From contig NZ_AOLN01000018.1 in assembly GCF_000337815.1 (NCBI RefSeq), positions 496,001-560,000 of the forward strand: a DNA stretch of 64,000 nt, in the 5' to 3' direction. Source of the stretch: Haloferax mucosum ATCC BAA-1512 (GTDB lineage Archaea > Halobacteriota > Halobacteria > Halobacteriales > Haloferacaceae). Made by a program: the position numbers and the translations under genes. The notes beneath the pieces were generated by a model. The model was not told where the DNA came from. It did not search any database and worked only from the letters and a program-made list of their open reading frames with translations. Below are positions 9,166 through 17,346 of this stretch, one piece after another. Position 1 is the first letter of the stretch; each line of letters starts with the position of its first letter.

Positions 9166-9816
9166 ATGAAAAGGCGGGAGTTTCTCCGAACGGCTGGCGG
9201 TGCGACAGCCGCCGCGACCGCTGCCGCCGGGACCGCTGCTGCGCAGGAAGGCGGCGGTGGAGCGCAGGTACAACCCGACTTCGGTGGCTATCTCGATGGC
9301 GTCGATGGAGGTTTCCAAGACCTCCGCGGCGAAAGCGAGGTCACCATCGAAGTTGGTGCCGCCGGCAACGGCGGGGACCTGGCGTTCGCACCGGCAGGCA
9401 TCTGGATCGACCCCGGTACGACCGTGACGTGGGAGTGGACCGGCAACGGTGGTGGCCACAACATCAAGATGGAAGAAGGGCCCGCGAGCCTCGACTCCGG
9501 CCCGGCAGTCGCCGAAGCCGGCACCACCTACGAGTACACGTTCGAGGAGGCCGACGCTGGCATCTCGAAATACTACTGTTCGCCGCACCAGTCGCTCGGC
9601 ATGCTCGGCGCAGTCGCTGTCGGCGGCGACGTTGCGACCGTCGAAGTCGGCGGTGGTGGTGGAGAGAAGGAACTCCACGAACTCGGTGTTCCGATTCAGG
9701 CTCACTGGGTCGGTTCGGCGACTATTCTCGGGATTCTCGTCACCATCATCTACACGTTCTTCATCCTGAAGTACGGCGAATCACCCAACACGGGTAACAC
9801 TGGAGGTGGCGAATAA
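9166..9816 (+). CDS. Membrane-anchored halocyanin (blue copper protein) of the cytochrome b cluster
   Basis: 216 residues. A Tat signal (KRREFLRTAGG) leads to a plastocyanin-like domain (about 55-160) with the four type-1 copper ligands visible: His in GGHNIK, then C-x2-H-x4-M in YYCSPHQSLGML. A single C-terminal helix (about 180-203) anchors it on the outer face, where it would accept electrons from or pass them to the cytochrome b complex. Its stop overlaps the next start (TAATG). Positions 9319-9638 are almost identical in DNA to the second halocyanin gene. It occupies the place where a Rieske gene is usual. Confidence 0.93.
   Translation: MKRREFLRTAGGATAAATAAAGTAAAQEGGGGAQVQPDFGGYLDGVDGGFQDLRGESEVTIEVGAAGNGGDLAFAPAGIWIDPGTTVTWEWTGNGGGHNIKMEEGPASLDSGPAVAEAGTTYEYTFEEADAGISKYYCSPHQSLGMLGAVAVGGDVATVEVGGGGGEKELHELGVPIQAHWVGSATILGILVTIIYTFFILKYGESPNTGNTGGGE
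9319..9638 (+). repeat. 320-bp block shared with the second halocyanin gene (copy A)
   Basis: This block aligns without gaps to 25497-25816 at a constant offset of 16178. By eye I find only three mismatches, all synonymous third-position changes, while flanking sequence of the same two genes diverges sharply. It encodes the copper-binding domain. Confidence 0.9.
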
Positions 9817-10205
9817 TGTCTTCAACCGGAAGCACATACGGCGACATTCACCGATACGAACCGGCACGAGAGAGTACCGCGGCGGCCATCGCAATCGTCC
9901 TTCTGACGATTATCGAGGTCGTGTTCGTGTTCCTCTTCACCCTCGGATTCGTTTCCGGGTGGGCGCTGACGGACACGGGTAACATGTTCCTCGGCGCTGT
10001 CCTCGCCGTCATCTTCGTGGACCTCGCGTTCATTCTCGCACTGTACCGCAAGGAGTTCCTCCCCGACGTCATGATCGTCAAGAAACGACGTCGCAAGTGG
10101 GAAGACCTCTACGTCCGCGAGGAAGACGTCGATGGCGTCACTTTCAGCAGCGAGAGTGCGTGGGAACAGGTCAAGCGTGCGGTGTACCCCTACTACAAGC
10201 GATAA
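9816..10205 (+). CDS. Small two-helix membrane protein of the cytochrome b cluster
   Basis: 129 residues with two hydrophobic helices (about 22-48 and 55-78) and a basic C-terminal tail (KKRRRKWEDLY...). The start overlaps the halocyanin stop by one base and the next gene, petB, begins 3 bases after its stop, so it is embedded in the operon. I recall a DUF73xx family at this position in many haloarchaea. It may be a structural subunit of the complex; the sequence itself shows no cofactor motif. Confidence 0.85.
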   Translation: MSSTGSTYGDIHRYEPARESTAAAIAIVLLTIIEVVFVFLFTLGFVSGWALTDTGNMFLGAVLAVIFVDLAFILALYRKEFLPDVMIVKKRRRKWEDLYVREEDVDGVTFSSESAWEQVKRAVYPYYKR

Positions 10206-10208
10206 ACC

Positions 10209-11003
10209 ATGAGTCTCGAACGTAAAGACGAATACGACCACAAGGCCTGGATGAAAAAGAAGGACCTCACACCCATCGAGGCGACCTTCCTCACCACGCT
10301 CATCTGGCTGGATAAACGATTCCGGATCGTTGACTACCTCGAGCTTCTGGAGACGCTCTACTACCGAGTCAACCTCCAGATGCCGAAGAGTCACACCGAG
10401 CAGTACAACCTCGACAACAAGTTCTGGTACTGGTACCCACTGTACACGCTCGGGTTGTTCTCGACGCTTGCGTACGTCGTAGCGGCGATAAGTGGAGCTC
10501 TGCTCGGGTTCTACTACTCCCCCGCGACGACCGGCGATCCGACGACCGCGTACAGCCAAATTGAGTTCATCATGCGCGACCTGCAGTTCGGCTTCATGCT
10601 CCGGTCCGTCCACCGCTGGGCGGCACAGGTCATGGTTGCGGCCGTGTTCCTGCACATGCTCCGTGTCTACTTCACGGGGTCGTACAAGGAACCCCGCGAG
10701 CTGAACTGGCTTCTCGGCATCGTGCTGATCAGCCTGACGATGGTGTTCGGGTACACGGGATACCTTCTCCCGTGGGACCAGCTCGCCTTCTGGGCCGGTC
10801 AGATTGGCGTCGAGATGGCTCGTGCTGTCCCGCTCGCCGGCGAGTGGGTCGCACAGCTCCTGTTCGGCGGCTTTACGCTGAGTCAGGCGACGCTCCAGCG
10901 CATGTACATCATCCACGTGTTCCTGCTCCCGTTCGTCGTGACGACGCTCATTGCGATCCACATCGGCATCGTGTGGGTGCAGGGCATTGCGGAGCCGCAC
11001 TGA
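10209..11003 (+). CDS. petB: Cytochrome b, N-terminal (cytochrome b6-like) subunit
   Basis: 264-residue polytopic protein carrying the four haem-ligand histidines of a bc-type complex. One helix has H-x13-H (HRW...LHML near residues 138-152), the next H-x14-H (IHVF...AIHIG near 238-253). The Gly residues for haem packing and the GYLLPWDQLAFW segment of the Qo region are present. It pairs with the separately encoded C-terminal half at 11014. An extended polar N terminus of about 60 residues precedes the first helix. Quinol oxidation coupled to proton translocation is the expected role. Confidence 0.95.
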   Translation: MSLERKDEYDHKAWMKKKDLTPIEATFLTTLIWLDKRFRIVDYLELLETLYYRVNLQMPKSHTEQYNLDNKFWYWYPLYTLGLFSTLAYVVAAISGALLGFYYSPATTGDPTTAYSQIEFIMRDLQFGFMLRSVHRWAAQVMVAAVFLHMLRVYFTGSYKEPRELNWLLGIVLISLTMVFGYTGYLLPWDQLAFWAGQIGVEMARAVPLAGEWVAQLLFGGFTLSQATLQRMYIIHVFLLPFVVTTLIAIHIGIVWVQGIAEPH

Positions 11004-11013
11004 GGTGACACAC

Positions 11014-11778
11014 ATGAGCGACAACGAACCCGAAAACGAGGAGATTCGAACCGACGGCACGGGCATCGTAGCCCCGGACAACGAGACGCCCACGTGGAGC
11101 GAACGCAAGGCTCGCAAGACTGGGCTCTCCCGGCTCACGTACGAGTACTTCGAGCGCGCACGTCGTGAAGACCAAGACCTGCGGACGGAGTCCGACTACG
11201 TGGAACGCGACGTGCTCGCGTTCCCGACGTGGCCGCACGAGACCGTCCGGAACCTCTCTATCGCGTCGTTCTTCGTCGGGATGATTCTGTTCCTCTCGGC
11301 GACGATGCCGCCCCACATCGGCGCGCCCGCAAACCCGTCCAACACGCCGTCTATCATCCTGCCCGACTGGTATCTCTACTGGTCGTTCGGCCTGCTCAAG
11401 CTCAACGCGCTGAACCCCGAGCTGGCGATTCTCGGCGGGCAGAAGCTGATGGCCGACCGGACGTACGGTGTGCTGGCAAACGGTGTCGTCGTCGGTGCAA
11501 TCGCTATCGTCCCCTTCCTCAACAAGGGGTCCGCACGACGGCCGGTCGAACAGCCGTTCTGGGCGGCCGTGGGCGTCTTCGGCGTGGTACTCGCGCTGAC
11601 GCTCTCACTGCTCGCTATCAAGAACCTCATGCCGATGAACGTCGATCTGCTGTTCGACTTGACGTTCTTCCTGCCGGTCGTCTTCGGGACCGTCACCTAC
11701 GCGGTGCTCAAGACGATGCGCGAGGGCTACATGTACGACCTCAACCGCCGCTACTACCGGCTTCGACCGCCGAAGTAG
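11014..11778 (+). CDS. petD: Cytochrome b, C-terminal (subunit IV-like) subunit
   Basis: 254 residues from the ATG at 11014 (MSDNEPEN), 10 bases after petB. After a polar, charged N terminus of about 75 residues come three to four helices. The Qo-site PEWY motif appears as PDWY (LPDWYLYWSFGLLK). It completes the split cytochrome b. A near-duplicate gene is present at 46548-47372 on the other strand, sharing long identical DNA runs such as 11512-11588. Confidence 0.94.
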   Translation: MSDNEPENEEIRTDGTGIVAPDNETPTWSERKARKTGLSRLTYEYFERARREDQDLRTESDYVERDVLAFPTWPHETVRNLSIASFFVGMILFLSATMPPHIGAPANPSNTPSIILPDWYLYWSFGLLKLNALNPELAILGGQKLMADRTYGVLANGVVVGAIAIVPFLNKGSARRPVEQPFWAAVGVFGVVLALTLSLLAIKNLMPMNVDLLFDLTFFLPVVFGTVTYAVLKTMREGYMYDLNRRYYRLRPPK

Positions 11779-11817
11779 AGCGGAACCACTACCAACCGTC
11801 CCTTCTTAGGATAGCTA

Positions 11818-12207
11818 ATGACAGACAGCGACGCGACCGGTCGAACGGGTGATTCCGACCAGGCGCGAGGAAGCCGTCGCGGCCGACGAGACATCGTCGT
11901 TCCGATGCGACTCTACAAGACGATTACCGTCTTCTCGACGCTTATCGCCGTCGTCAGCGTCGTTCTTGGATTCGTCTTCCTCGACGCCGCGACGCTTCAG
12001 GTGAGCGCGCTCAGAGCGGTCATCGCCAACGTGTTCAGCGCCCTGGGTCTCGGCGTTTCGAACGGACTTTTGAGTACGGGACTCGCGGTCGTCGGACTGA
12101 CCGTCATCGCGTTCGGGGCGGTCGTGTACACACTCGGGACTCGCTTCCGCGCCCAAGGAATGGGAAAGTCTCAAGAGGACTCCGGCGAAGATTCGAACAA
12201 TGGCTGA
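11818..12207 (+). CDS. Small two-helix membrane protein downstream of petD
   Basis: 129 residues: a polar N terminus, two hydrophobic helices (about 36-58 and 80-104) and an acidic tail. It starts 39 bases after petD and overlaps the following gene by 8 bases, so it belongs to the same transcript. It looks like one of the DUF73xx companions of the haloarchaeal cytochrome b locus. There is no motif that indicates redox cofactor binding. Confidence 0.82.
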   Translation: MTDSDATGRTGDSDQARGSRRGRRDIVVPMRLYKTITVFSTLIAVVSVVLGFVFLDAATLQVSALRAVIANVFSALGLGVSNGLLSTGLAVVGLTVIAFGAVVYTLGTRFRAQGMGKSQEDSGEDSNNG

Positions 12208-12481
12208 TGAATTCATCAAGGGGCTGGGTATCCTGTCCGGTTCCGGTCTCGCGTGGATGGTGCTCGCGTCGTGGTACCGGACGAGCAGTTTCGAGAGCAC
12301 GAAACAGCTCATCGAGCCGCTGTCCTCCGGGGCGAGTGAGGGTATCTTCAACCTAATCGCCGTCTCCCTGATGGACGTGTTCCTCTGGTTCGCAATCCTC
12401 GGCGCGCTCACCTTCTGGATACTCATTCCGGCGGGCCGTCAGGTGATGTCCGAACTCGAAAAGCGGCGCAACGCACAATAA
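12200..12481 (+). CDS. Small two-helix membrane protein overlapping the previous gene
   Basis: 93 residues beginning MADEFIKGLGILSGSGLAW, with one short helix near the N terminus and a stronger one at about 52-75 (MDVFLWFAILGALTFWILIP), ending in a basic tail. The 8-base overlap with the upstream gene and the T-rich stretch 10 bases after its stop suggest it is the last gene of the main transcript. Probably an accessory subunit of the complex, by context only. Confidence 0.8.
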   Translation: MADEFIKGLGILSGSGLAWMVLASWYRTSSFESTKQLIEPLSSGASEGIFNLIAVSLMDVFLWFAILGALTFWILIPAGRQVMSELEKRRNAQ

Positions 12482-12490
12482 CGCCCCCAC

Positions 12491-12502
12491 GCGTTTTTCT
12501 TC
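12491..12502 (+). terminator. T-rich terminator after the cytochrome b cluster
   Basis: The sequence GCGTTTTTCTTCT follows the stop at 12481. Archaeal termination commonly uses such T tracts without a hairpin. The next gene has its own AT-rich promoter candidate (GAAAAACTCTAA near 12574-12585). Confidence 0.45.
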
Positions 12503-12609
12503 TCATTTCGGTGGTAGTACGTAAGCACCCACAGCATAGCGGTTCCGACGGTGGGTCGGCCCGCATCGGATTGGAAAAACTCTAATGAGTCTCGCACCGA
12601 CGGTCCTGT

Positions 12610-13053
12610 ATGCAACCACTACAGTTCCTCGTCCCGCTCGACCAGTTGACGGCGGTCGAACCGGTTATTGCTCACGTGGCGTTCGCGTTCGTGCTTGCGA
12701 ACTTTGCGACGCGCTTCCTCGCCCACCGCGCGCACGTCCGGCAGGCGAAGGAAGGTGGCGACGAAGCGGTCTCGCGGTACCTCCCGCACACGCTCACGAC
12801 CGGTGCGCTCATCGTGTCTTCGTTCCTGTTCTTGCTCGTCGAGCCGCACGGTGGCATGGTGCTCACCGTGCTGGTCGTCGGCCTGTTCGTGACCGACTTC
12901 TTCGAGTTCGAAGCGCGGAAGGTCGAAGCCCGAAACGACCGGTCGCTCGACCGGCCGAACGGTTCGCTCGCCGCATCGGTGCTCGTGTTCCTGTACGCCG
13001 CGTACCAGAGTCTCTTCTTCCTCATCGCGGACGTGTGGAACGCCGTCATCTGA
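12610..13053 (+). CDS. Conserved haloarchaeal membrane protein at the end of the cytochrome cluster
   Basis: 147 residues with about four helices (residues about 15-37, 62-80, 84-98 and 120-142) and His-rich polar loops (RFLAHRAHVRQ). A TATA-like element about 30 bases upstream suggests separate leaderless transcription. It sits in the set of DUF73xx membrane proteins that I associate with this locus. Function unknown. Confidence 0.8.
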   Translation: MQPLQFLVPLDQLTAVEPVIAHVAFAFVLANFATRFLAHRAHVRQAKEGGDEAVSRYLPHTLTTGALIVSSFLFLLVEPHGGMVLTVLVVGLFVTDFFEFEARKVEARNDRSLDRPNGSLAASVLVFLYAAYQSLFFLIADVWNAVI

Positions 13054-13107
13054 GACGGCCGCAACGTTGTTTCTTCTCGACCGCACTTCCCCCGAACAGA
13101 CGTGGAA

Positions 13108-13193
13108 CTATAGTAGCGTTTGCAACTGGTGACACATCCGATCAAACGACAGCGGTCGGTCGAGAGTGCAATGACTTACAAACGCTACTATAG
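13108..13193. mobile_element. 86-bp MITE-like element with 15-bp perfect terminal inverted repeats
   Basis: The left end CTATAGTAGCGTTTG at 13108-13122 is matched exactly in inverted form at 13179-13193. The arms continue imperfectly (C/T mismatch, then AA). The 56-base interior has no coding capacity. The ends contain TATA, so a TA target duplication is possible, but no longer flanking direct repeat is visible. Size and structure fit a miniature inverted-repeat element mobilised by an insertion sequence with the same ends, located elsewhere in the genome. Confidence 0.75.
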
Positions 13194-13272
13194 CGTCGGT
13201 ATCGAGCGTGCGACGAGGCATTCGTCGAGCACAGAGCGGTAGCGCTCGTGACGAGACGACGCGAGCCGAAGC

Positions 13273-14019
13273 CTATCCGACGAGAAGAGAGACTGCGTCG
13301 CCTCGTTCGACGACGACGGATTCGAACGGTGCCACTTCGCGGGCGATTTCGGTATCGACAACGAGCGAGACCGGGGCGTCGTCGCGTTCGACCGTGAGCC
13401 GAAGTGGCGGCTGGAAGGCCCACGAGTTCGTCTGTGTCGCGTACGGGGAGACGGGAACGACGGTGACGCCAGCGTCGGGACCGACGACTGCACCGCCTGC
13501 GGCCCGCGCGTAGCCTGAACTCCCGAGCGGCGTTGCGACGACGACGCCGTCGGCGCGGAACTCATCGACCGGCGTCCACGCGTCACCGCCGGGGCCGATG
13601 TCGGCGGAGTCAGAGTCAGTACCGTCCGAGAACGGAACGGCTGTACTCGAACGGGCGACGCCGTATTCGGAGATGTGTGCGGGTTCGCTCGTGACGAGCA
13701 TCGTATCGAAGAGCGCACGGCCGACGCGGTCGCCTTCGACGTGAATCGAGAGCGTCGGATACTCGACGACGCGACCGTTGCCCGCGAGAATAGGAGCGAG
13801 ATGTGCGTCGAGGTCTCGGTGCGAGACCGACCACGGCGTGCCGCAATCGACGGGGACAATCGGACAGTCCCACGTCGAATCGCGTGCGACTTCGGAGACC
13901 GAGGCCTCACCGACCGCGACGACGGCATCGGCATCGTCGCCGTCGGGTGAGACGACCGTCGCGCCGGCGTCTCGAACCGCGGTGCCGACCGACTCGTCAC
14001 CGACGACTGCGAATCTCAT
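13273..14019 (-). CDS. NAD kinase (NADK) family protein, degenerate GGDG motif
   Basis: 248 residues. The C-terminal half has the NADK signature TPLGSSGYARAAGGAVVGP (family TPTGSTAYS..GGP) and later glycine-rich strands. The N-terminal half lacks the canonical GGDG nucleotide-phosphate motif: the corresponding place reads AVVAVGEASV. It is also somewhat short. It may therefore be a divergent kinase or a non-catalytic homologue. I recall H. volcanii carrying more than one NADK-like gene. It lies head-to-tail with the M28 peptidase upstream, 94 bases apart. Confidence 0.8.
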   Translation of the reverse strand: MRFAVVGDESVGTAVRDAGATVVSPDGDDADAVVAVGEASVSEVARDSTWDCPIVPVDCGTPWSVSHRDLDAHLAPILAGNGRVVEYPTLSIHVEGDRVGRALFDTMLVTSEPAHISEYGVARSSTAVPFSDGTDSDSADIGPGGDAWTPVDEFRADGVVVATPLGSSGYARAAGGAVVGPDAGVTVVPVSPYATQTNSWAFQPPLRLTVERDDAPVSLVVDTEIAREVAPFESVVVERGDAVSLLVG

Positions 14020-14113
14020 CGTCGTCCACCTCCGGCGAGCACCGGTAACATCGTGCCGTGCTACGCCGCCCCGAATAAAAGCACTCGTGGTTCGCGCCAG
14101 CGATGCGCGCAGT

Positions 14114-15421
14114 TCAGAAGGGCCAGTCGCCGGTGACTTTCATCCCTTCGGCTTGGTCTTCGGCTTCGAGCGCCGCCGCGATGTCGTCGGGGTCGGCGTG
14201 CGGAATCTCGCGGTCGTCGCGGGTGAGTTCGACAGTGAGTTCCGTCAGCAGAATCGCCTGCTCGCGGAGCGTCCGCGATTCGAGTTTCTCGATGGTGTCA
14301 GCGTGGGTGTGGCCCCATCCGCGGCCGCGACCTTCCTTGACGCTACCCACCATGTAGGCGGGGACGCCGTGGGCGACAAACGACCAGTGGTCGCTGTGGG
14401 GGAGTTGCTCAGGTATCGTCGAGATGTCGTGGTCGAAGCGGTCCGAGACGGTTTCTGCGACGGCTTCGAGTTCGTCGAACCCGTGTGTGTGGAGTTTGAG
14501 CGTTCGCCCCGCGACGACGCCATCGTTATTGACGATGGCTTTCACGTTCGAACGCTCTGCGTCCAGCCGGTCAGCTTCGTATTCGGACCCGACGAGACCG
14601 ACTTCTTCCGCGCCGAAACAGACGAATCGGACGCGCGTTTCGAGTTCGTCTTCGCGGGCGGCGAGCGCGCGGGCGAGTTCGACGACCATCGCGGTGCCCG
14701 CACCGTTGTCCATCGCTCCCTCGGCGATATCGTGGGCGTCGAGGTGGCTCGTGACGAGGACTTCGTCGTCGGTCTTGGGACCGAGTTCGGCGTGAACGTT
14801 TCCGCTGTCCGTCTCGGGAGCCTCACAGGTCACGTCGAGGGTCACCTCGTCGCCTTCGAACCGGCGGCCGAGTCGCGCGCCGACTTCCTTGCTCACGCCG
14901 ACGGCGGGGATGTCACCGATGGGTGCGTCCGCGGTGCCGACGCTCCCCGTCGGCGGAAGTTGCCCGGGGACGTGATTGGCGAAGATGAATCCCGCCGCGC
15001 CCGCTTCGACGGCGTAGTAGTACTTCTCGCGGCGGTGGATGAACCGGTCGTAGTGGTCCGGAACGGTCGACGAGACGACGACGACTTTCCCCGAGAGGTC
15101 GCGGTCGAAATCCTCGGGAAGGCCGTATCCGAGGTCAACGAGTTCGCCGGAGGTCGTTCCAGCGGGACTTCGCGGGAGCGCGATACACGATTGGGTCGTG
15201 TCGCGGGCGTAGATGGCGCTGTCGCCGCGAACCCACCCTTGAATCTCGAAGGGGTCGATGCGGGCGTTGCGTGCGCCGACGCGTTCGAGCGCGTCGCGCG
15301 TTGCTTCCATCGCTTCGCGCTCGCCGGGTGACCCGGCCATCCGGTTGCCGATATCGACCAGCGTTTCGAGGTGCGTCCAACCGACCTCGCTCGTGAATGT
15401 GTCACTAATCCAGTCGCTCAT
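14114..15421 (-). CDS. M28 family metallopeptidase with PA domain
   Basis: 435-residue zinc aminopeptidase-like enzyme without a signal peptide, hence probably cytoplasmic. A PA (protease-associated) domain lies at about 100-210. The di-zinc site residues of M28 are visible: SHLDAHD near 230, MDNGAGT, the catalytic pair in GAEEVG near 270, NNDG near 295, and the final His in GHTHADT near 377. The length is normal for the family. It is divergent from the thiolase gene and probably monocistronic. Confidence 0.92.
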   Translation of the reverse strand: MSDWISDTFTSEVGWTHLETLVDIGNRMAGSPGEREAMEATRDALERVGARNARIDPFEIQGWVRGDSAIYARDTTQSCIALPRSPAGTTSGELVDLGYGLPEDFDRDLSGKVVVVSSTVPDHYDRFIHRREKYYYAVEAGAAGFIFANHVPGQLPPTGSVGTADAPIGDIPAVGVSKEVGARLGRRFEGDEVTLDVTCEAPETDSGNVHAELGPKTDDEVLVTSHLDAHDIAEGAMDNGAGTAMVVELARALAAREDELETRVRFVCFGAEEVGLVGSEYEADRLDAERSNVKAIVNNDGVVAGRTLKLHTHGFDELEAVAETVSDRFDHDISTIPEQLPHSDHWSFVAHGVPAYMVGSVKEGRGRGWGHTHADTIEKLESRTLREQAILLTELTVELTRDDREIPHADPDDIAAALEAEDQAEGMKVTGDWPF

Positions 15422-15574
15422 ACTCGTGGGGTCTCCCGATGCGGTGGTAACGATTGCGGTGACGGAAGGGCCGACCGGATGACCGCAGGGCCGACCGGCG
15501 ATGCGACGTCGGCGTTGCGCGGCGGCCGCCCTCGTTCGGCAGGTTCAAGGCACATCTATCACGTACGTTCATCC

Positions 15575-16741
15575 ATGAAAGACGTGCGAATCGCCGGGGT
15601 CGGACTGACCAAGTTCGGAAGCTACCCCGAGCGGACCGGCCGGGACCTGTTCGCCGAAGCGGCTCTCGCCGCCCGTGAGGACGCCGGTGTCTCCCGGGAC
15701 GATTACGAGGAAATCTACTACGGCAACTTCATGGGCGAGTTGGCCGAGAGTCAGGGCCACCAAGGACCAGTCATGGCCGAAGCCGCGGGTCTGTCGTGTC
15801 CCGCGACTCGGTACGAACAGGCCTGCGCGTCCGCGGGTGTCGCCTTCCGACAAGCCGTCCGGACGATTCGAAGTGGTGCCGCCGACGTGGTACTCGCCGG
15901 CGGGATGGAACGGATGAACAATCTCGGCACAGCCAAGGTCACCCAGTCGCTCGCCATCGCGGCCGACGAACTGTTCGAAGTCCGCGCGGGCGTCACGTTC
16001 CCCGGGGCCTACGCACTCATGGCGCGCGCCTACTTCGACGAGTTCGGCGGCGACACCGAGGACCTCGCCCACATCGCGGTGAAGAACCACGCCAACGCGA
16101 TGTCGAACGAGTACGCGCAGTTCCACCGCGAAATCGCCGTCGAAGACGTGATGGAAAGCGCGGTCGTCGCCGACCCGCTTCGACTCTACGACGCCTGCCC
16201 CATCACCGACGGTGCGAGCGCTATCGTCCTCGTCAGCGACGACTACGCCGAGAAACACGGTCTCGACGCGCCCGTCTCGGTCGCCGGAACGGGCCAAGGT
16301 GGCGACAAGGCGGCGCTACAGGACCGCGAATACCTCGCACGAACGCCCGCGGCGACGAAAGCCGCCGAGGAAGCCTACGCCGACGCCGGTATCTCGCCGG
16401 ACGACATCGACGTGGCCGAGGTCCACGACTGCTTTACCATCGCCGAGGTGCTGGCGCTGGAATCGCTCGGTCTCTACGACCACGGCGAGGGAATCGGTGC
16501 GGCCGCCCGCGGTGAAACGACCCGCGACGGGGACCTGCCGGTGAACCTCTCGGGCGGTCTCAAGGCGAAAGGACACCCGGTCGGCGCGACCGGAACGGCA
16601 CAACTCGTCGAGATGACAAAACTTCTGCGCGGCGACCACACCAACAGTGACGCCGTCTCTGACGCGGAAATCGGTATCACCCACAACGCCGGTGGAACCG
16701 TCTCAAGCGCCGTCGTCCACGTACTGGAGGTGATGAACTGA
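15575..16741 (+). CDS. Thiolase family protein (SCP-x type acyl-CoA acetyltransferase)
   Basis: 388 residues from the ATG at 15575 (MKDVRIAGVG). The acyl-accepting cysteine lies in YEQACASAG near residue 86, the active-site His in GGLKAKGHPVGATG near 337, and the C-terminal HNAGG motif replaces the CxG of classical thiolases, as in SCP2-type and archaeal HMG-CoA-pathway thiolases. The stop overlaps the start of the Zn-ribbon/OB partner (TGATG). Such pairs form a complex in archaea where the small protein bridges thiolase and HMG-CoA synthase, or act in fatty acid breakdown. Confidence 0.93.
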   Translation: MKDVRIAGVGLTKFGSYPERTGRDLFAEAALAAREDAGVSRDDYEEIYYGNFMGELAESQGHQGPVMAEAAGLSCPATRYEQACASAGVAFRQAVRTIRSGAADVVLAGGMERMNNLGTAKVTQSLAIAADELFEVRAGVTFPGAYALMARAYFDEFGGDTEDLAHIAVKNHANAMSNEYAQFHREIAVEDVMESAVVADPLRLYDACPITDGASAIVLVSDDYAEKHGLDAPVSVAGTGQGGDKAALQDREYLARTPAATKAAEEAYADAGISPDDIDVAEVHDCFTIAEVLALESLGLYDHGEGIGAAARGETTRDGDLPVNLSGGLKAKGHPVGATGTAQLVEMTKLLRGDHTNSDAVSDAEIGITHNAGGTVSSAVVHVLEVMN

Positions 16742-17121
16742 TGACGGACACCGGCTACGACGAATGGATGGCCGCCATCGGCGACGGTGAGGGCTATTAC
16801 CTCGCCTGTCCGGACGGTCACGGGTCGCTCCCGCCGCGTCACACCTGCCCGCACTGCGGTACAGCAGAACTGACCGAGACGGCGCTTCCGGAGACGGGAG
16901 AAATCGTCACGTTCACCGAGGTCAACGTCCCCGCGCCGACCTTCGCGGACGAAGCCCCGTACGTGACGGCGGTCGTCTCGTTCGGTCCCGTCAAACTCAC
17001 CGGCGTCGTCCGCGACGTGCCGAACGACGACGTCGAACTCGGCGCGACAGTCACCGCAGACGTTGACGTGAACGCGACGACCGACGAGAAACTCCTCGTG
17101 TTCCGCCCGGCGGACGCGTAA
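16741..17121 (+). CDS. Zn-ribbon OB-fold (DUF35) protein, thiolase partner
   Basis: 126 residues. A rubredoxin-like zinc ribbon sits near the N terminus (Cys in ACPDGHGS and CPHCG around 23-41) and an OB fold fills the rest (about 50-115). It overlaps the thiolase stop by one base, and pairs of this kind are a conserved unit in archaea, where the DUF35 protein holds thiolase together with a partner enzyme and channels the acyl-CoA intermediate. Confidence 0.92.
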   Translation: MTDTGYDEWMAAIGDGEGYYLACPDGHGSLPPRHTCPHCGTAELTETALPETGEIVTFTEVNVPAPTFADEAPYVTAVVSFGPVKLTGVVRDVPNDDVELGATVTADVDVNATTDEKLLVFRPADA

Positions 17122-17191
17122 CTCCCGGCTCCGGAGGCGGGGCCGAAGAGAGTCCGAACCCGCGGTTTCGTTTTCTTCGGTGCGACACCGT

Positions 17192-17314
17192 TTAGTCGAT
17201 GAACTCGCTCGGCCGCGGCCAGCCGAGGGTGTACACGCCGAGCATCCATACCCAAAACCCGAGCGCGAGAAGCGCGATAGCGGCGTACAAAAGGAGCGAT
17301 ATCGAGTCGAGCAT
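17192..17314 (-). CDS. 40-residue single-span membrane protein
   Basis: From the ATG at 17314 the frame reads MLDSISLLLYAAIALLALG, continues through FWVWMLGVYTLGW and ends with PRPSEFID and TAA. One helix covers nearly the first 30 residues. It lies 32 bases downstream of the stop-codon side of no other gene on its strand except the alpha/beta hydrolase, whose start is not adjacent, so it could follow that gene in the same transcript (hydrolase stop 17347). I recall similar tiny haloarchaeal membrane proteins. Function unknown. Confidence 0.6.
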   Translation of the reverse strand: MLDSISLLLYAAIALLALGFWVWMLGVYTLGWPRPSEFID

Positions 17315-17346
17315 GGGGCGAGACGAGTGTCTGCGTTCGAGAGTCG

